DNA from: Byssovorax sp.
Lineage (GTDB): Bacteria; Myxococcota_A; Polyangia; Polyangiales; Polyangiaceae
Length of the DNA: 43,302 bases
Reading direction: 5' to 3'
NCBI GenBank assembly: GCA_025362495.1
Contig: JANYGI010000030.1
Span: forward strand, 1 to 43,302
Shown here: positions 16,553 to 25,225 of the stretch, one piece after another
How positions within the stretch are numbered: position 1 is the stretch's first letter
Layout: each line of letters starts with the position of its first letter
Position numbers and translations under genes: made by a program
The notes under the pieces: generated by a model
The model's input: the letters and a program-made list of their open reading frames with translations, nothing else
Told to the model about the DNA's origin: nothing
Databases searched by the model: none

Positions 16553-16579
16553 TGAAGGTCCAGACGGCTCGGAAGAACT
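16553..16579 (+). promoter_or_regulatory. Bipartite ECF-type promoter motif d
   Basis: TGAAGG at 16553-16558, 15 bases, then AGAACT at 16574-16579, after the T-rich stretch GATTTTT. It lies 84 bases upstream of the dihaem cytochrome gene at 16664. The second half-site is the most diverged of the plus-strand copies. Confidence 0.45.
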
Positions 16580-16663
16580 GAGGAAGTTCCCAGGTCACGT
16601 GTCGTTCGGCGTCTCGTTCAGCGTGCCGCGAAGTCCAATTTCTTCCCACTTCAGGAGATCGTC

Positions 16664-17680
16664 ATGAAAAATTTCATCCGCGTGGCCTTGCTGGCGACGT
16701 TCGCATCGTCGGTCGCCATGGCTGCCTGCTCGAGCGGCGGCACGGGGGGCACCAGCACGGCGGGGACGAGCGGTACGGGTGGATCCGGCGGGGGCACCAT
16801 GAACGCGGCGTCGGTCGCGCGCGGCAAATATCTCGTGGACAACCTGCTCGCTTGCGGTGAATGCCACACCCCGGTGGACGCCAATGGCAAGCCGGACAAG
16901 ACGAAGTACCTCGCAGGGAGTCGGTCGTACGACTTCAAGACGTCGATGGGCGACATCGTCTCTGTTTACGCGGAGAACCTCACCTCCGACAAGGTCGAAG
17001 GCGTCGGCGACTGGTCGGACGACCTGGTCAAGGGCGCGATCACCAAGGGGATCGACGACGTGCAGGTGCCGCTCTGGCCCATCATGCCGTATCCGGAATA
17101 TGCCCTCATGTCGTCGCAGGACGTGCAGGCGATCGTCGACTACCTGCGGACGGTCGCTCCGAGCAAGAACGTCGTACCGCCGGACACGTACCCGAACCCC
17201 GGCTCGCCCGCGGCCACCGTCAACGGCTCGAAGATCCCGCACACCACGCTCCCCAAGACCGATCCGGACTACGCGTCGGCCGAGCGCGGGCGGTACCTCG
17301 CCAGCATCGCGTGCGTCAACTGCCACACGCCGGAGCTCGCGCCGGGGCTCCCCGATTTCACCAAGCCTTTTGCGGGCGGGCGAACGTACCGCTCGCGGTC
17401 GGACGTGGGCTTCTCGACGTCGACGAACCTGACGCCCGACGCGACCGGATTGGCTGGCTGGAGCGTCGCCGACATCGCGGAGTCGATCAAGACCAACACC
17501 GAGAAGGGCACGAAGCGCCCGCTCTGCGACACCATGCCCGGCGGGCCGGGGCGCATGGGCGATCTCACCGACGGAGACCTCACCGATCTCGGTACGTACC
17601 TGCACACCATCCCGGCGATCAAGAGCGCCGTGTACCAGTGCGGCATGGACGCGAGCGATGCCGGCGCCGACGGCGGCTGA
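16664..17680 (+). CDS. Dihaem cytochrome c lipoprotein
   Basis: A 338-residue lipoprotein with lipobox (VAMAAC) and Gly/Thr-rich linker. Two cytochrome c domains follow, each with a standard CXXCH haem site: CGECHTP at about residue 64 and CVNCHTP at about residue 219. Each is preceded by the helix motif RGxYLxxxxxC. Candidate distal Met residues lie in WPIMPYPEYALMS. The arrangement is like the membrane-linked dihaem subunits that pass electrons from periplasmic dehydrogenases. No partner dehydrogenase is encoded nearby. The ATG is preceded by CAGGAG seven to eight bases upstream. It belongs to a run of three cytochrome-like genes and has its own candidate ECF-type promoter. Confidence 0.9.
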   Translation: MKNFIRVALLATFASSVAMAACSSGGTGGTSTAGTSGTGGSGGGTMNAASVARGKYLVDNLLACGECHTPVDANGKPDKTKYLAGSRSYDFKTSMGDIVSVYAENLTSDKVEGVGDWSDDLVKGAITKGIDDVQVPLWPIMPYPEYALMSSQDVQAIVDYLRTVAPSKNVVPPDTYPNPGSPAATVNGSKIPHTTLPKTDPDYASAERGRYLASIACVNCHTPELAPGLPDFTKPFAGGRTYRSRSDVGFSTSTNLTPDATGLAGWSVADIAESIKTNTEKGTKRPLCDTMPGGPGRMGDLTDGDLTDLGTYLHTIPAIKSAVYQCGMDASDAGADGG

Positions 17681-17750
17681 GAGACAATCAGGCCACTGCC
17701 CCGACCGGGCGCTTGCCGCTGGATGATCGATGTCCAGGACGAGGTTCTTC

Positions 17751-18884
17751 ATGTCGAATGCACACCGGAGCGGGTCGCCCTTCACGAGGCTCGCCTCCGC
17801 CCGCAACAAGACCCTTGCCCTGTGGCTCGTCCTCGCGGCAGGCGTCCTGGCGAGCTGCTCCGGCGACGGGGGGAGCGCCGCGACCACGGGGACCGAGGTG
17901 CCCGACGCGGGTATGCCTCCCGACGCCGGGCCGGCCTGCGTCGATCCGACCGACGGTCCGCCGACTGACATCTTCTGCACCGGCCTCTACGAGAACCACG
18001 ACTCGACGCAGCACGCCAAGACCGCGATCCCGTACACGCCGGGCCTCACGTTCTGGAGCGACGGCGCCCAGAAGGATCGGTATCTCTACCTGCCGCCTTC
18101 GACGAAGATCGACACGTCGAACATGGACGCCTGGAAGTTCCCCGTCGGGACGAAGGCCTGGAAAGAGTTTCACGTCGGCGGCGTGCTCGTCGAGACCCGC
18201 TTTCTCTGGAAGCAGGCCGAGATGACGTGGGCCGAGGCGGCCTACATCTGGGACGCCGGCGCGAAGAACGCGGTGCTGACCGACCGCGAGACTCCCACGG
18301 TGCTGGCCGGCGGCTACGAGATACCCTCCCTCAAATCGTGCCGCAAATGCCATGGCGGCGGCGGCGACGAGCTCCTCGGCGTCGAGGCTATCGCGCTCGG
18401 CGCGCCCACGGGCAAGGGCGTCACGCTCGCGAGCCTCGCCGCGGGAGGCCAGCTGAGCGCGCCGCCCGCGACGACGTCAATCACGCTCCCCGAGGACGCG
18501 ACCGGGAAGGCGGCGGCCGCGCTGGGCTATCTGCACGTGAACTGTGGAATGGGGTGCCACTCGAACCGCGGGTTATCAGGGTTCACGCAGCTCCACACGC
18601 GGCTCCGCGCCGAGGAGTTCTGGCCGGCCCCTGGCGGCAAGGTCTCGACTGTGGAGACGACGGACGCGTACACGACCGGCATCAACCAGGACGTCATCCT
18701 GGCCACCTACGCGCAGGCATTCCCGGGCACGAAGCTCATCCTCCCGGGGTCGAGCGACAAGAGCCTGGCGTGGCTCACCGCCCATCTGCGCGGGACCCAC
18801 CAGATGCCTCCAATCGTCAGCCACATGGTCGACGACGCCGGCACGCAGAAGCTCGCCGACTGGATCGACGCGCTCCCGAAGTAA
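17751..18884 (+). CDS. Cytochrome c-like lipoprotein with two haem-type sites
   Basis: A 377-residue lipoprotein with a long basic n-region and lipobox (GVLASC). I favour ATG 17751 because AGG stands six bases before it; an in-frame ATG at 17730 would add seven residues. Motifs are SCRKCHGG (standard CXXCH) at about residue 200 and NCGMGCHSN (three residues between cysteines) at about residue 265. The late segment THQMPPIVSHMVDD could supply distal Met ligands, and the last helix LADWIDALPK is cytochrome c-like. Such large proteins occur in myxobacteria next to other cytochromes. The precise redox role is unknown. Confidence 0.85.
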   Translation: MSNAHRSGSPFTRLASARNKTLALWLVLAAGVLASCSGDGGSAATTGTEVPDAGMPPDAGPACVDPTDGPPTDIFCTGLYENHDSTQHAKTAIPYTPGLTFWSDGAQKDRYLYLPPSTKIDTSNMDAWKFPVGTKAWKEFHVGGVLVETRFLWKQAEMTWAEAAYIWDAGAKNAVLTDRETPTVLAGGYEIPSLKSCRKCHGGGGDELLGVEAIALGAPTGKGVTLASLAAGGQLSAPPATTSITLPEDATGKAAAALGYLHVNCGMGCHSNRGLSGFTQLHTRLRAEEFWPAPGGKVSTVETTDAYTTGINQDVILATYAQAFPGTKLILPGSSDKSLAWLTAHLRGTHQMPPIVSHMVDDAGTQKLADWIDALPK

Positions 18885-19007
18885 GCGCGCCGTTTCTGCT
18901 CGCCCGACGGCGCCCGGGGACGCTCGCTGCCGCGATGACGCCACAGCGTCGCGCCCCTTTCGCGAGGCTCCCGAAGCTGATACTCCGGGCGTCGGGGGGA
19001 ACGTCCC

Positions 19008-21011
19008 ATGCTGCCGGAAGACGCAAACAAAGGCCGCACCGAAGAGGAGCCGCGCAGCAGCGGGCGCTCTCGCTTCGGCAGCGCCGGCGCCCTCGATCTG
19101 GCCGCCGATGCGTTCCTGGTCTTCGACGACGACGCCCGTTACATCGACGTCAACCGCCGCGCGTGCGAGCTGCTCGGGTACACCCGCGGCGAGCTCCTCG
19201 CGTTTCACATCGACGACCTGATCCCCGCCGAGGATCTGCTCGTCGTCCCGCTGAAGATGCCCGAGCTGCGCGCCGGCGAGTGCGTTTTCCTGGCGCGGCG
19301 GCTGCGCTGCAAGGACGGGCGCTTGCTCCACATCGAGCTGAGCGCGCGCAAGATCGACGTCGGCCGCTACCTCGCCATCGTGCGCGACGTGACGACCCGC
19401 GAGCGCACCGAAGAGGCGCTGCGGCGATCCGAGGCGAGCTTCCGATCGCTGATCGAGCTCCTGCCCGACGGCGTCGTCGTCCACCGCAACGGGCGCATTC
19501 TCTACGTCAACCCGGAGGGCGTGGCGCGGCTCGGCTACGACGCACCGGAAGAGCTCGTCGGGCGCCCCGTCGCCGACATCATCCACCCCGACGATCGCGC
19601 CGAGGTCGCCGGGAGGCTCGCCCTCATCGCCGCGACCGGCAAGCCGCTCGAGATGCGCGAAGACCGCTTTTTGAAGCGCGACGGCTCGCTCGGCCTTGCC
19701 GAGGTCGTCGCGCTCCAGGTGATGTTCGACGGCGCGCCGGCCATCGTGGCGCTCTCGCGCGACGTGACCGAGCAGAAGCGCCTCCAGGCGCAGCTCGCGC
19801 AGACGGATCGGCTCGCGAGCATGGGCCTCCTCGCGGCGGGCGTGGCCCACGAGATCAACAACCCGCTCACGTACCTGATGCTCAACCTCGAGCGGATCGG
19901 GCGCGAGCTGCCGGGCCTCGGCCACGTTCTCGCGCGCGTGCAGGCCGAGCTCACCGCGTCGCTCGGCGCGGACGCCGCGGCCGCGATCCTCGAGCGCGCG
20001 GGGGCCGACGTCGCGGTGCAGCAGGCGGCGATCCTCGAAGCCGGCGCGCGCGAGGCCATGGACGGCGCGCGCCGCGTCGCCAAGATCGCCAGCGACCTCA
20101 AGGTCTTCGCCCGCGCCGACAGCGACGAGCGCGCCCCCGTCAGCGTCAACGCGCTGATCGACAAGGCGATCGACATCGCCGCCAACGAGCTGCGCTTCCG
20201 CGCGACGATCCGCCACCACTACGGCGACGTGCCGCGCGTGATGGCCAACGCCGGCCGCCTTTCGCAGGTGTTTCTCAACCTGCTCGTCAACGCGGCCCAC
20301 TCGATCGACGAGGGCTCGCCGCGCGACAATACCGTCGAGGTGACCACGAAGCGCCGCGGCGGCGAGGTGTGGATCGAGGTCGCGGACACCGGCCGCGGCA
20401 TCCCGCGCGAGCACCTGGGGCGGCTCTTCGATCCGTTCTTCACCACCAAGGCGGCCGGCGTGGGCTCGGGCCTGGGCCTCTCGATCTGTGCCAACATCGT
20501 CCGTGCGCACGGCGGCCGGATCGAGGTCGCGAGCGAGCTCGGCCGCGGAAGTCGTTTCACCGTCTGCCTCCCTGAAAGCGACATGATGGACGCCCCCAAG
20601 CCTCAACCCGCCCCTCCCCCGGTCGCGGCGATGGCCGCGCATCGGTCACGGATACTCGTCGTCGACGACGAGCGCGCCATGCGGACCACGCTGGCCGCGC
20701 TGCTCTCCGACCGCTACGACGTGGTCACCGCGGACTCGGGTGCTTCGGCGATTGGCACGCTCAAAGGCGATCGCGCCTTCGATGCGGTGCTCTGCGATCT
20801 GATGATGCCCGACGTCTCCGGCGTGGATGTCTATGCCTGGATGCAGGCTGAAGCGCCGGCGCTGGCGCGGCGGGTCGTGTTCATGACGGGCGGGGCCTTC
20901 ACCCCGCGGGCGCGCGATCTCCTCGAGCGCGTGCCCAACCGCCATGTCGAGAAGCCGTTCGAGCTGACCGAGCTCTCCGCGGCGCTGGAAAAGGCCACCC
21001 GACCGAGCTGA
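19008..21011 (+). CDS. Hybrid PAS-PAS histidine kinase with receiver domain
   Basis: A 667-residue cytosolic signalling protein with no transmembrane helix. Two PAS domains (about residues 24-135 and 140-260) precede a HisKA domain with the phospho-accepting His281 in AGVAHEINNPLTYL, and an ATPase domain with N box (NLLVNAAHSI), G1 (DTGRGIP) and G2 (GSGLGLS). After a Pro-rich linker a receiver domain carries the acidic pair (VVDDE), the phospho-acceptor Asp597 (LCDLMMPDVSG) and Lys649 (VEKPFE). The HisKA region contains an unusually long Ala/Glu-rich insertion between the H box and the ATPase domain. GGGGGGA before the ATG sets the start. No dedicated response regulator gene is adjacent. Confidence 0.95.
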   Translation: MLPEDANKGRTEEEPRSSGRSRFGSAGALDLAADAFLVFDDDARYIDVNRRACELLGYTRGELLAFHIDDLIPAEDLLVVPLKMPELRAGECVFLARRLRCKDGRLLHIELSARKIDVGRYLAIVRDVTTRERTEEALRRSEASFRSLIELLPDGVVVHRNGRILYVNPEGVARLGYDAPEELVGRPVADIIHPDDRAEVAGRLALIAATGKPLEMREDRFLKRDGSLGLAEVVALQVMFDGAPAIVALSRDVTEQKRLQAQLAQTDRLASMGLLAAGVAHEINNPLTYLMLNLERIGRELPGLGHVLARVQAELTASLGADAAAAILERAGADVAVQQAAILEAGAREAMDGARRVAKIASDLKVFARADSDERAPVSVNALIDKAIDIAANELRFRATIRHHYGDVPRVMANAGRLSQVFLNLLVNAAHSIDEGSPRDNTVEVTTKRRGGEVWIEVADTGRGIPREHLGRLFDPFFTTKAAGVGSGLGLSICANIVRAHGGRIEVASELGRGSRFTVCLPESDMMDAPKPQPAPPPVAAMAAHRSRILVVDDERAMRTTLAALLSDRYDVVTADSGASAIGTLKGDRAFDAVLCDLMMPDVSGVDVYAWMQAEAPALARRVVFMTGGAFTPRARDLLERVPNRHVEKPFELTELSAALEKATRPS

Positions 21012-21019
21012 TCAGGCGG

Positions 21020-21538
21020 TCAATCGCTCTTCATGCCGCGGCGTCGTCGACCGCTGCCGCCCGCGGCGTCGAGGTGATGGAGCAGCTCGCGCCCCGTGGC
21101 CGAGATGCGTCGCACCGTTTGACCGGAGACATGCGCCAGCTCGATCAGGCCGCGTTGCAGCAGCGCGTTCGCGCGCGCGCCGTGGAGGCGGCTCCGGACC
21201 AGGCCCTCGGGATCGCGCCCGATTTCACGGAGCGCCTCGATCTGCACCGTGGACGCGGGGCGGTGCGTGCGGACCCGGTCGTCGTTGCGGGCGCAGCCGC
21301 CGAGCAGCTCAATCTCGGCCTCGTGGGCTTCGATCTCGGGGAAGTCTTGCCAGTCGATCCGGCCGGGATCGTCGACGATTCGTGAGCCGGCGACGAAGCT
21401 CGTGCCCGGGGGCCGGGCGCCGTGTCGCCAGGCGCTCAGAGCCGCGAGGCTCCGGCGCGCGTTGACCGTGCGGGCGCCGTTCGCCTCGTACGCCCATACG
21501 TGCAGCTCAATCCAGGGGGTCTTTGTCGGGGTGGCCAT
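21020..21538 (-). CDS. Winged-helix-like protein of unknown function (paralogue 2)
   Basis: A 172-residue protein paralogous to the gene at 5972-6565. The shared core runs from WIELHVWAYEANG through LSAWRHGARPPGTSFVAG and IVDDPGRIDWQDFPE to the C-terminal block VQIEALREIG...LLQRGLIELA...ISATGRELLHHL, which resembles a winged helix. I start it at the ATG at 21538, matching the N-terminus of the paralogue, rather than an upstream alternative codon. The upstream region shares the AAGAAAA-CTTCA-GAGC string with the promoter at 11190-11205 but lacks a clear TGAAGG-N15-TGAACC motif. It is convergent with the hybrid kinase gene. Function unknown. Confidence 0.75.
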   Translation of the reverse strand: MATPTKTPWIELHVWAYEANGARTVNARRSLAALSAWRHGARPPGTSFVAGSRIVDDPGRIDWQDFPEIEAHEAEIELLGGCARNDDRVRTHRPASTVQIEALREIGRDPEGLVRSRLHGARANALLQRGLIELAHVSGQTVRRISATGRELLHHLDAAGGSGRRRRGMKSD

Positions 21539-21697
21539 CGTGCCGGTCTCGGGGGTTCTGCCCCGATATTGTCCGGCACCGAAGAAAATCTTCACCGAGC
21601 TCGTTCGATTTGCTGTTCGAAAGGTGAGGGCGTACGCGTCGCGCCTCACTTGCGCGGTGGCGCCCCCTCGCGCGAGGCGCGATCCGGCGTGCGATGC

Positions 21698-22405
21698 TCA
21701 GTTCGAGGGCGCTGGCCGCATGTGGGCGCCGGCCTGATCGATCGGCTCCGACGAGGGCCGCCGCGCTGTCTGGCCCGAGAACGTATCGCTCGAGCTGTTG
21801 CCCATCAGCATGCCGAGGCAGGCGCCGAGCTCGGCATCGGACCACTTGCCCAGCGTCGTCGGCACCGAGACGGTGACCGGTTCGGCCGAGCGCCCGCAGC
21901 CGCGCGTGCCCTCGTAGGCCTTGCCGTTCCAGTTGAGATCGTAGACGCACACACCGATCTTGCCCTTGAGGAGCTTCATGTTGACGTCGAAGTCGGTGGT
22001 GGTGCCGCCGACGAGGCCGCTGATGTGAATCTTGCCCTCGCGGCGCTCGGTGTTCAGCTCGAGCGGGCCGGTGCCGAGGATGCCATTGGCCTTGTGATCG
22101 GCGATGGCCACGTCGACCGGGCGGCCGAACGCCGTGCCACGGAGGGCGTGATCGGCGGCCGTCGTGTAGCGCGTCACCGAGACGTCGGGGCCGGTGACGT
22201 TGTCGTCGGCGATCAGCACCTCGACCACGTTGACGCCGGGAGCGCGGAGGACGAAGTGGCCCGGGGCGCCGGCCTTGCCCGCTTCGGCCTTGTAATCGGC
22301 CGCGGGCGCGGCGCCGGCCGGCGTCGCGCCGCCCGCGGGCGGGGTGCCGGCCTCGCAAGCAGCCAGGAGGGGGAACGCGGCGAGCGAGAGAAGCAGCTTG
22401 TTCAT
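21698..22405 (-). CDS. Lipoprotein of unknown function
   Basis: A 235-residue lipoprotein with a classical signal peptide (MNKLLLSLAAFPLLAAC) and a short Pro/Ala/Gly linker. AGGAG eight to nine bases upstream supports the ATG at 22405. The mature domain is rich in beta strands with three cysteines (CVYDLNW, RGCGRS, GACLGM). No known catalytic motif is visible. The C-terminus is Ser/Arg/Pro-rich. It stands alone, with a 217-base upstream gap in which I see no further gene. Confidence 0.8.
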   Translation of the reverse strand: MNKLLLSLAAFPLLAACEAGTPPAGGATPAGAAPAADYKAEAGKAGAPGHFVLRAPGVNVVEVLIADDNVTGPDVSVTRYTTAADHALRGTAFGRPVDVAIADHKANGILGTGPLELNTERREGKIHISGLVGGTTTDFDVNMKLLKGKIGVCVYDLNWNGKAYEGTRGCGRSAEPVTVSVPTTLGKWSDAELGACLGMLMGNSSSDTFSGQTARRPSSEPIDQAGAHMRPAPSN

Positions 22406-22622
22406 GGGAAGGTCTCCTGATACAGGCGCTCAGGCTTCGTCGATGTGTTCACGATCGAGGGGTCGAGAGCGGCGGTCAGCATCACGCCACGTTCCTTTGT
22501 GTACGTCGAGGAGGATCCGTCGCGAGGAGGTGCGTTTGTGGGGTGGACATGCGAGCACGCTCTCCGAGGATCCCTGTTGTCGGTGTGACCGATTCGGCTG
22601 CTCTCGTGCGGGCCGGGGAGCA

Positions 22623-23147
22623 TCACACGTCGTCGAAGAGCTGGAACTGCTCCGTCGCGGTGGCCTTCAGCGGCGAGGCGCCGCTCGGGGGCGGCAAATC
22701 CTTCAGCGCGGCGAGGTGCTCGGCCGTCTCCCACAGGCTCACCGAGAGCGTCTTGCCGGTGGTGGGATCCTGGACGAGATAGGCACCCTTGTAGCCGGGC
22801 TGCTCGGCGAGCCAGGCGCGGTGAGCGCGCGCCTTCGTCAGATCGGCCTCGCCGGGGCGGGCATGGGTGATGATCCGACACACCATCTTGCCCTGGGGCT
22901 CCGGCGGCTTCTCCTCGGGGCCGGACATCGTCGCCGTGACCCACAGCCTGCCGATCTGGACGATGGGATGCGCGCCCTCGACGCCGTAGTCGTCGGGCAC
23001 GACCGCCTTGCCCCGGACGACGAAATTGCCCAGCGTCCCGCCGAAATCGTCGAGCACCGTGAACCGCAGCGTGCCCGCCGGCTTGATGACATAGACGCTG
23101 TCCTCGATGGTCACGCGGTTGCCCGTCACGCTGGTCTTGATCGCCAT
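22623..23147 (-). CDS. Two-part protein with ABM-like C-terminal domain
   Basis: A 174-residue cytosolic protein. Residues 1-100 are beta-rich, with the motif VLDDFGGTLGNFVVRGKAV. Residues 100-160 look like a dimeric alpha/beta-barrel (ABM-like) domain: KMVCRIITHARPGEADLTKA, the helix RAHRAWLAEQPGYKGAYL, then TLSVSLWETAEHLAALKD. ABM domains occur in small haem-degrading or polyketide monooxygenases and in many proteins of unknown role. No cofactor ligand can be assigned here. The gene is separate from its neighbours by about 80 bases. Confidence 0.75.
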   Translation of the reverse strand: MAIKTSVTGNRVTIEDSVYVIKPAGTLRFTVLDDFGGTLGNFVVRGKAVVPDDYGVEGAHPIVQIGRLWVTATMSGPEEKPPEPQGKMVCRIITHARPGEADLTKARAHRAWLAEQPGYKGAYLVQDPTTGKTLSVSLWETAEHLAALKDLPPPSGASPLKATATEQFQLFDDV

Positions 23148-23231
23148 CGCGCGACCCTATCACCGCGGCGGCCTCCCGCGGCACGGATCGCGCGCCCGCG
23201 CCGCGGATCGCGCGAACGCAGGGCGGCGAAA

Positions 23232-23924
23232 TCAGCCGTCGTCGAGAGGCAACGTGAGGTTCCTGGCCACGCGGCATCGCTTCGCGGAGAGCTCCACGCC
23301 CACGGCGTCGAGGCCAAACGAGTTGGCCACGGCGAGCGCCGTCCCGTGGCCGCAAAAGGGATCGACCACCACGCGGGTGGCCGTCTCGTCCTGCAAATAG
23401 CGGCACGCCAGCCGACAGGCATTGACGCCCATGGCCTTCTTCCAGGTCATCACCCCGGTGTCGGCGAGCACGTCGGGGCCGGGGCGCCGCGGCGGGTGGA
23501 GCGTGCGTGAGGCGCAGATCATGTGAGAGTACGTGGCGCGACCGTGAGAGATGGTGCCCGCCGGCTTGCGACAGACGATCTTGTGCCACACCAGCAGCGC
23601 CTCCTCGTCCTCGGCGGCGCGGAGCACCAGATAGCCTTTGTCGACCCAGACGCCCCGGTAGCGGATGTCGCTCTGGAAGAAGATCGCCACGCCGTCGTCG
23701 GGGATCCAGCGGAGGATGCGCCTCGCCGCGTCGATGAACCAGGCGCGCCACCCGTCGAAGCCCAGCTCGGGGATCTCGGACACGTCGGGTAGCGACGTCA
23801 CCACGCTGGTCCCGGGCGCAGGAGCGGTGGAGTCGAGCCAGCCGAGCGCCTCGGCGTGGACGACGAGGCGGCTCGGAACAGCGGCGAGAGAGGGAAGGGG
23901 AGACGGCGGCAGCGAGCGGGCCAT
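23232..23924 (-). CDS. SAM-dependent methyltransferase-like protein with SLPD motif
   Basis: A 230-residue protein with a circularly permuted class I methyltransferase plan like that of beta-group DNA methylases. The catalytic-type motif comes first (VVTSLPDVSE, where a DPPY-like motif is usual) and the SAM-binding motif last (VVDPFCGHGTALAVANSFG, then AVGVELSAKRC). The middle strand IFFQSDIRY and the segment HMICASR are also methylase-like. The substrate, DNA, RNA or protein, is not known. The ATG at 23924 lies 8 bases after the stop of the alpha/beta-hydrolase-like gene, so the two are co-transcribed. There is no target-recognition domain and no restriction gene nearby. Confidence 0.75.
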   Translation of the reverse strand: MARSLPPSPLPSLAAVPSRLVVHAEALGWLDSTAPAPGTSVVTSLPDVSEIPELGFDGWRAWFIDAARRILRWIPDDGVAIFFQSDIRYRGVWVDKGYLVLRAAEDEEALLVWHKIVCRKPAGTISHGRATYSHMICASRTLHPPRRPGPDVLADTGVMTWKKAMGVNACRLACRYLQDETATRVVVDPFCGHGTALAVANSFGLDAVGVELSAKRCRVARNLTLPLDDG

Positions 23925-23932
23925 TCGCGGCG

Positions 23933-25225
23933 TCAGGGCCGCTTCTGCCAGCGAGCGACCAGCTCGGGCAGCACCGTGGCGCCCATCTGGAGCAGGTGCG
24001 CCATGTGGTGCTCCGGCGTGTTGCCGCGATACCCGCGCACGTGGAACGTGCCCACCGTCGCCTCGGAGATGGGCTCCATCCATTTCTCCAGCGCCTTCGA
24101 CACGGCCCCTTCGGCGGCCTTGAGCTGCACGTGCTCGGGCGCCTCCTGCTGCGGCTCGGTGCGGTGACCGTGGACGAGATCGAGCAGGTATCCCGCGGTG
24201 AGGTTCGTGCCGGCGTAGGCGATGGGATCGATCTCCGAGTGGGTGATCGAGAAGAGGATCTTGCCCTCGGCCGCGCGCCTCGTAGCGTCGAAGAACGGCG
24301 AGAGGATGCGCCAGTTGAGGGCCTTGGGGTCGTCTTCGGAGAAGCCGCAGTGGATGCCGTCGAGCACCAGGATGGCGTCGAGCGACTCGAGGCCTCGGCC
24401 GTGCTCCAGGATGCGCGAGATGGCGCCGTAGCCCCCGCTCCAGGAGCCGATGGCCACCCGCCGCCGGTGCGGGTGCTCGAGGCCGCGCGCCATCACCGCG
24501 CGATCGATGCTGCCGAGGAGCTCTTCGTAGCTGCCAGGCACGGCGAACCCGTCGAGGTAAGGTGCCGAGTTGGTCCCGAGGTTGACCACGGCGACGATGG
24601 CGTTGAGGCCCGCGTGCTCGGCGCTCTCGCGCACCACGCGGACGTTACCGTGGAAGTGAAGATAGAGATCGTAGGTGCCGTCCGCCGAAGCGAAGGTGTC
24701 AGGCACGTAGAGCACGCCGCCGGGGATGTGCGCGTAGCCCTCGCGCGTGACGTGGGAGTCGGCGCGCGGCGAGCGCGGATCGACCGCGTCCTCGGGCGGA
24801 TCTTCGTCGGGTGGCTCGGGCGCGCCCAGCTCGGCGAGCGTGGCGACGTGCGCGTGCGACACCAGCGAGGCAAAGAGCTTCGGCGCGGCGGCGTGCGTCT
24901 TCGCGAGGATCCCCGAGGCGCCGGCGACAGCCACCGTGACGGCCCCGGCCACCGCGAGGGCCAGGGCGGCGAGGCCGAGGCGGCGAAGGCCGCGGCGGCC
25001 GCGGGGCAGGGCGATGGAGTCGAATTCGTGCTCGGGCGCCGGAGCGTCGGGCGGAGAGGCGGCTTCGAGCAGCAAACCGTCGGTCGGGACGTCGATGGCG
25101 ACCGTCAGCGGGCTCGGCGTCAAGTCGGGCTCGGGCTCACGATCGGGCTCGGCTCGCCGTTCGAGCAGGGCCCGTGTTCGCCGCGACCAGGCTGCCCGCG
25201 TCGGCTTGTGAAAGTGCGCCGCCAT
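23933..25225 (-). CDS. Membrane-anchored alpha/beta-hydrolase-like protein
   Basis: A 430-residue protein with a cytosolic N-terminal tail of about 85 residues, a single transmembrane helix (GLAALALAVAGAVTVAVAGA) and an exported domain. That domain shows the alpha/beta-hydrolase features of an oxyanion strand (LYLHFHG) and a nucleophile elbow IGSWSGGYGAISRIL, with Ser as likely nucleophile. A plausible acid lies in VLDGIHCGF and a late His in GNTPEHHMAHLL. I prefer the ATG at 25225 over an upstream TTG. The substrate is unknown; polymer-type esters are possible. It is the first gene of a pair with the methyltransferase-like gene. Confidence 0.78.
   Translation of the reverse strand: MAAHFHKPTRAAWSRRTRALLERRAEPDREPEPDLTPSPLTVAIDVPTDGLLLEAASPPDAPAPEHEFDSIALPRGRRGLRRLGLAALALAVAGAVTVAVAGASGILAKTHAAAPKLFASLVSHAHVATLAELGAPEPPDEDPPEDAVDPRSPRADSHVTREGYAHIPGGVLYVPDTFASADGTYDLYLHFHGNVRVVRESAEHAGLNAIVAVVNLGTNSAPYLDGFAVPGSYEELLGSIDRAVMARGLEHPHRRRVAIGSWSGGYGAISRILEHGRGLESLDAILVLDGIHCGFSEDDPKALNWRILSPFFDATRRAAEGKILFSITHSEIDPIAYAGTNLTAGYLLDLVHGHRTEPQQEAPEHVQLKAAEGAVSKALEKWMEPISEATVGTFHVRGYRGNTPEHHMAHLLQMGATVLPELVARWQKRP

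Noticed and set aside
18227-20642. Very long frames on both strands overlapping the hybrid kinase
   Set aside because: They read as Arg/Ala-rich shadows, while the kinase frame has all expected catalytic motifs.
23160-23225. Short direct repeat CGGATCGCGCG (two copies) as a regulatory array
   Set aside because: Only two copies in a very GC-rich gap; likely compositional.
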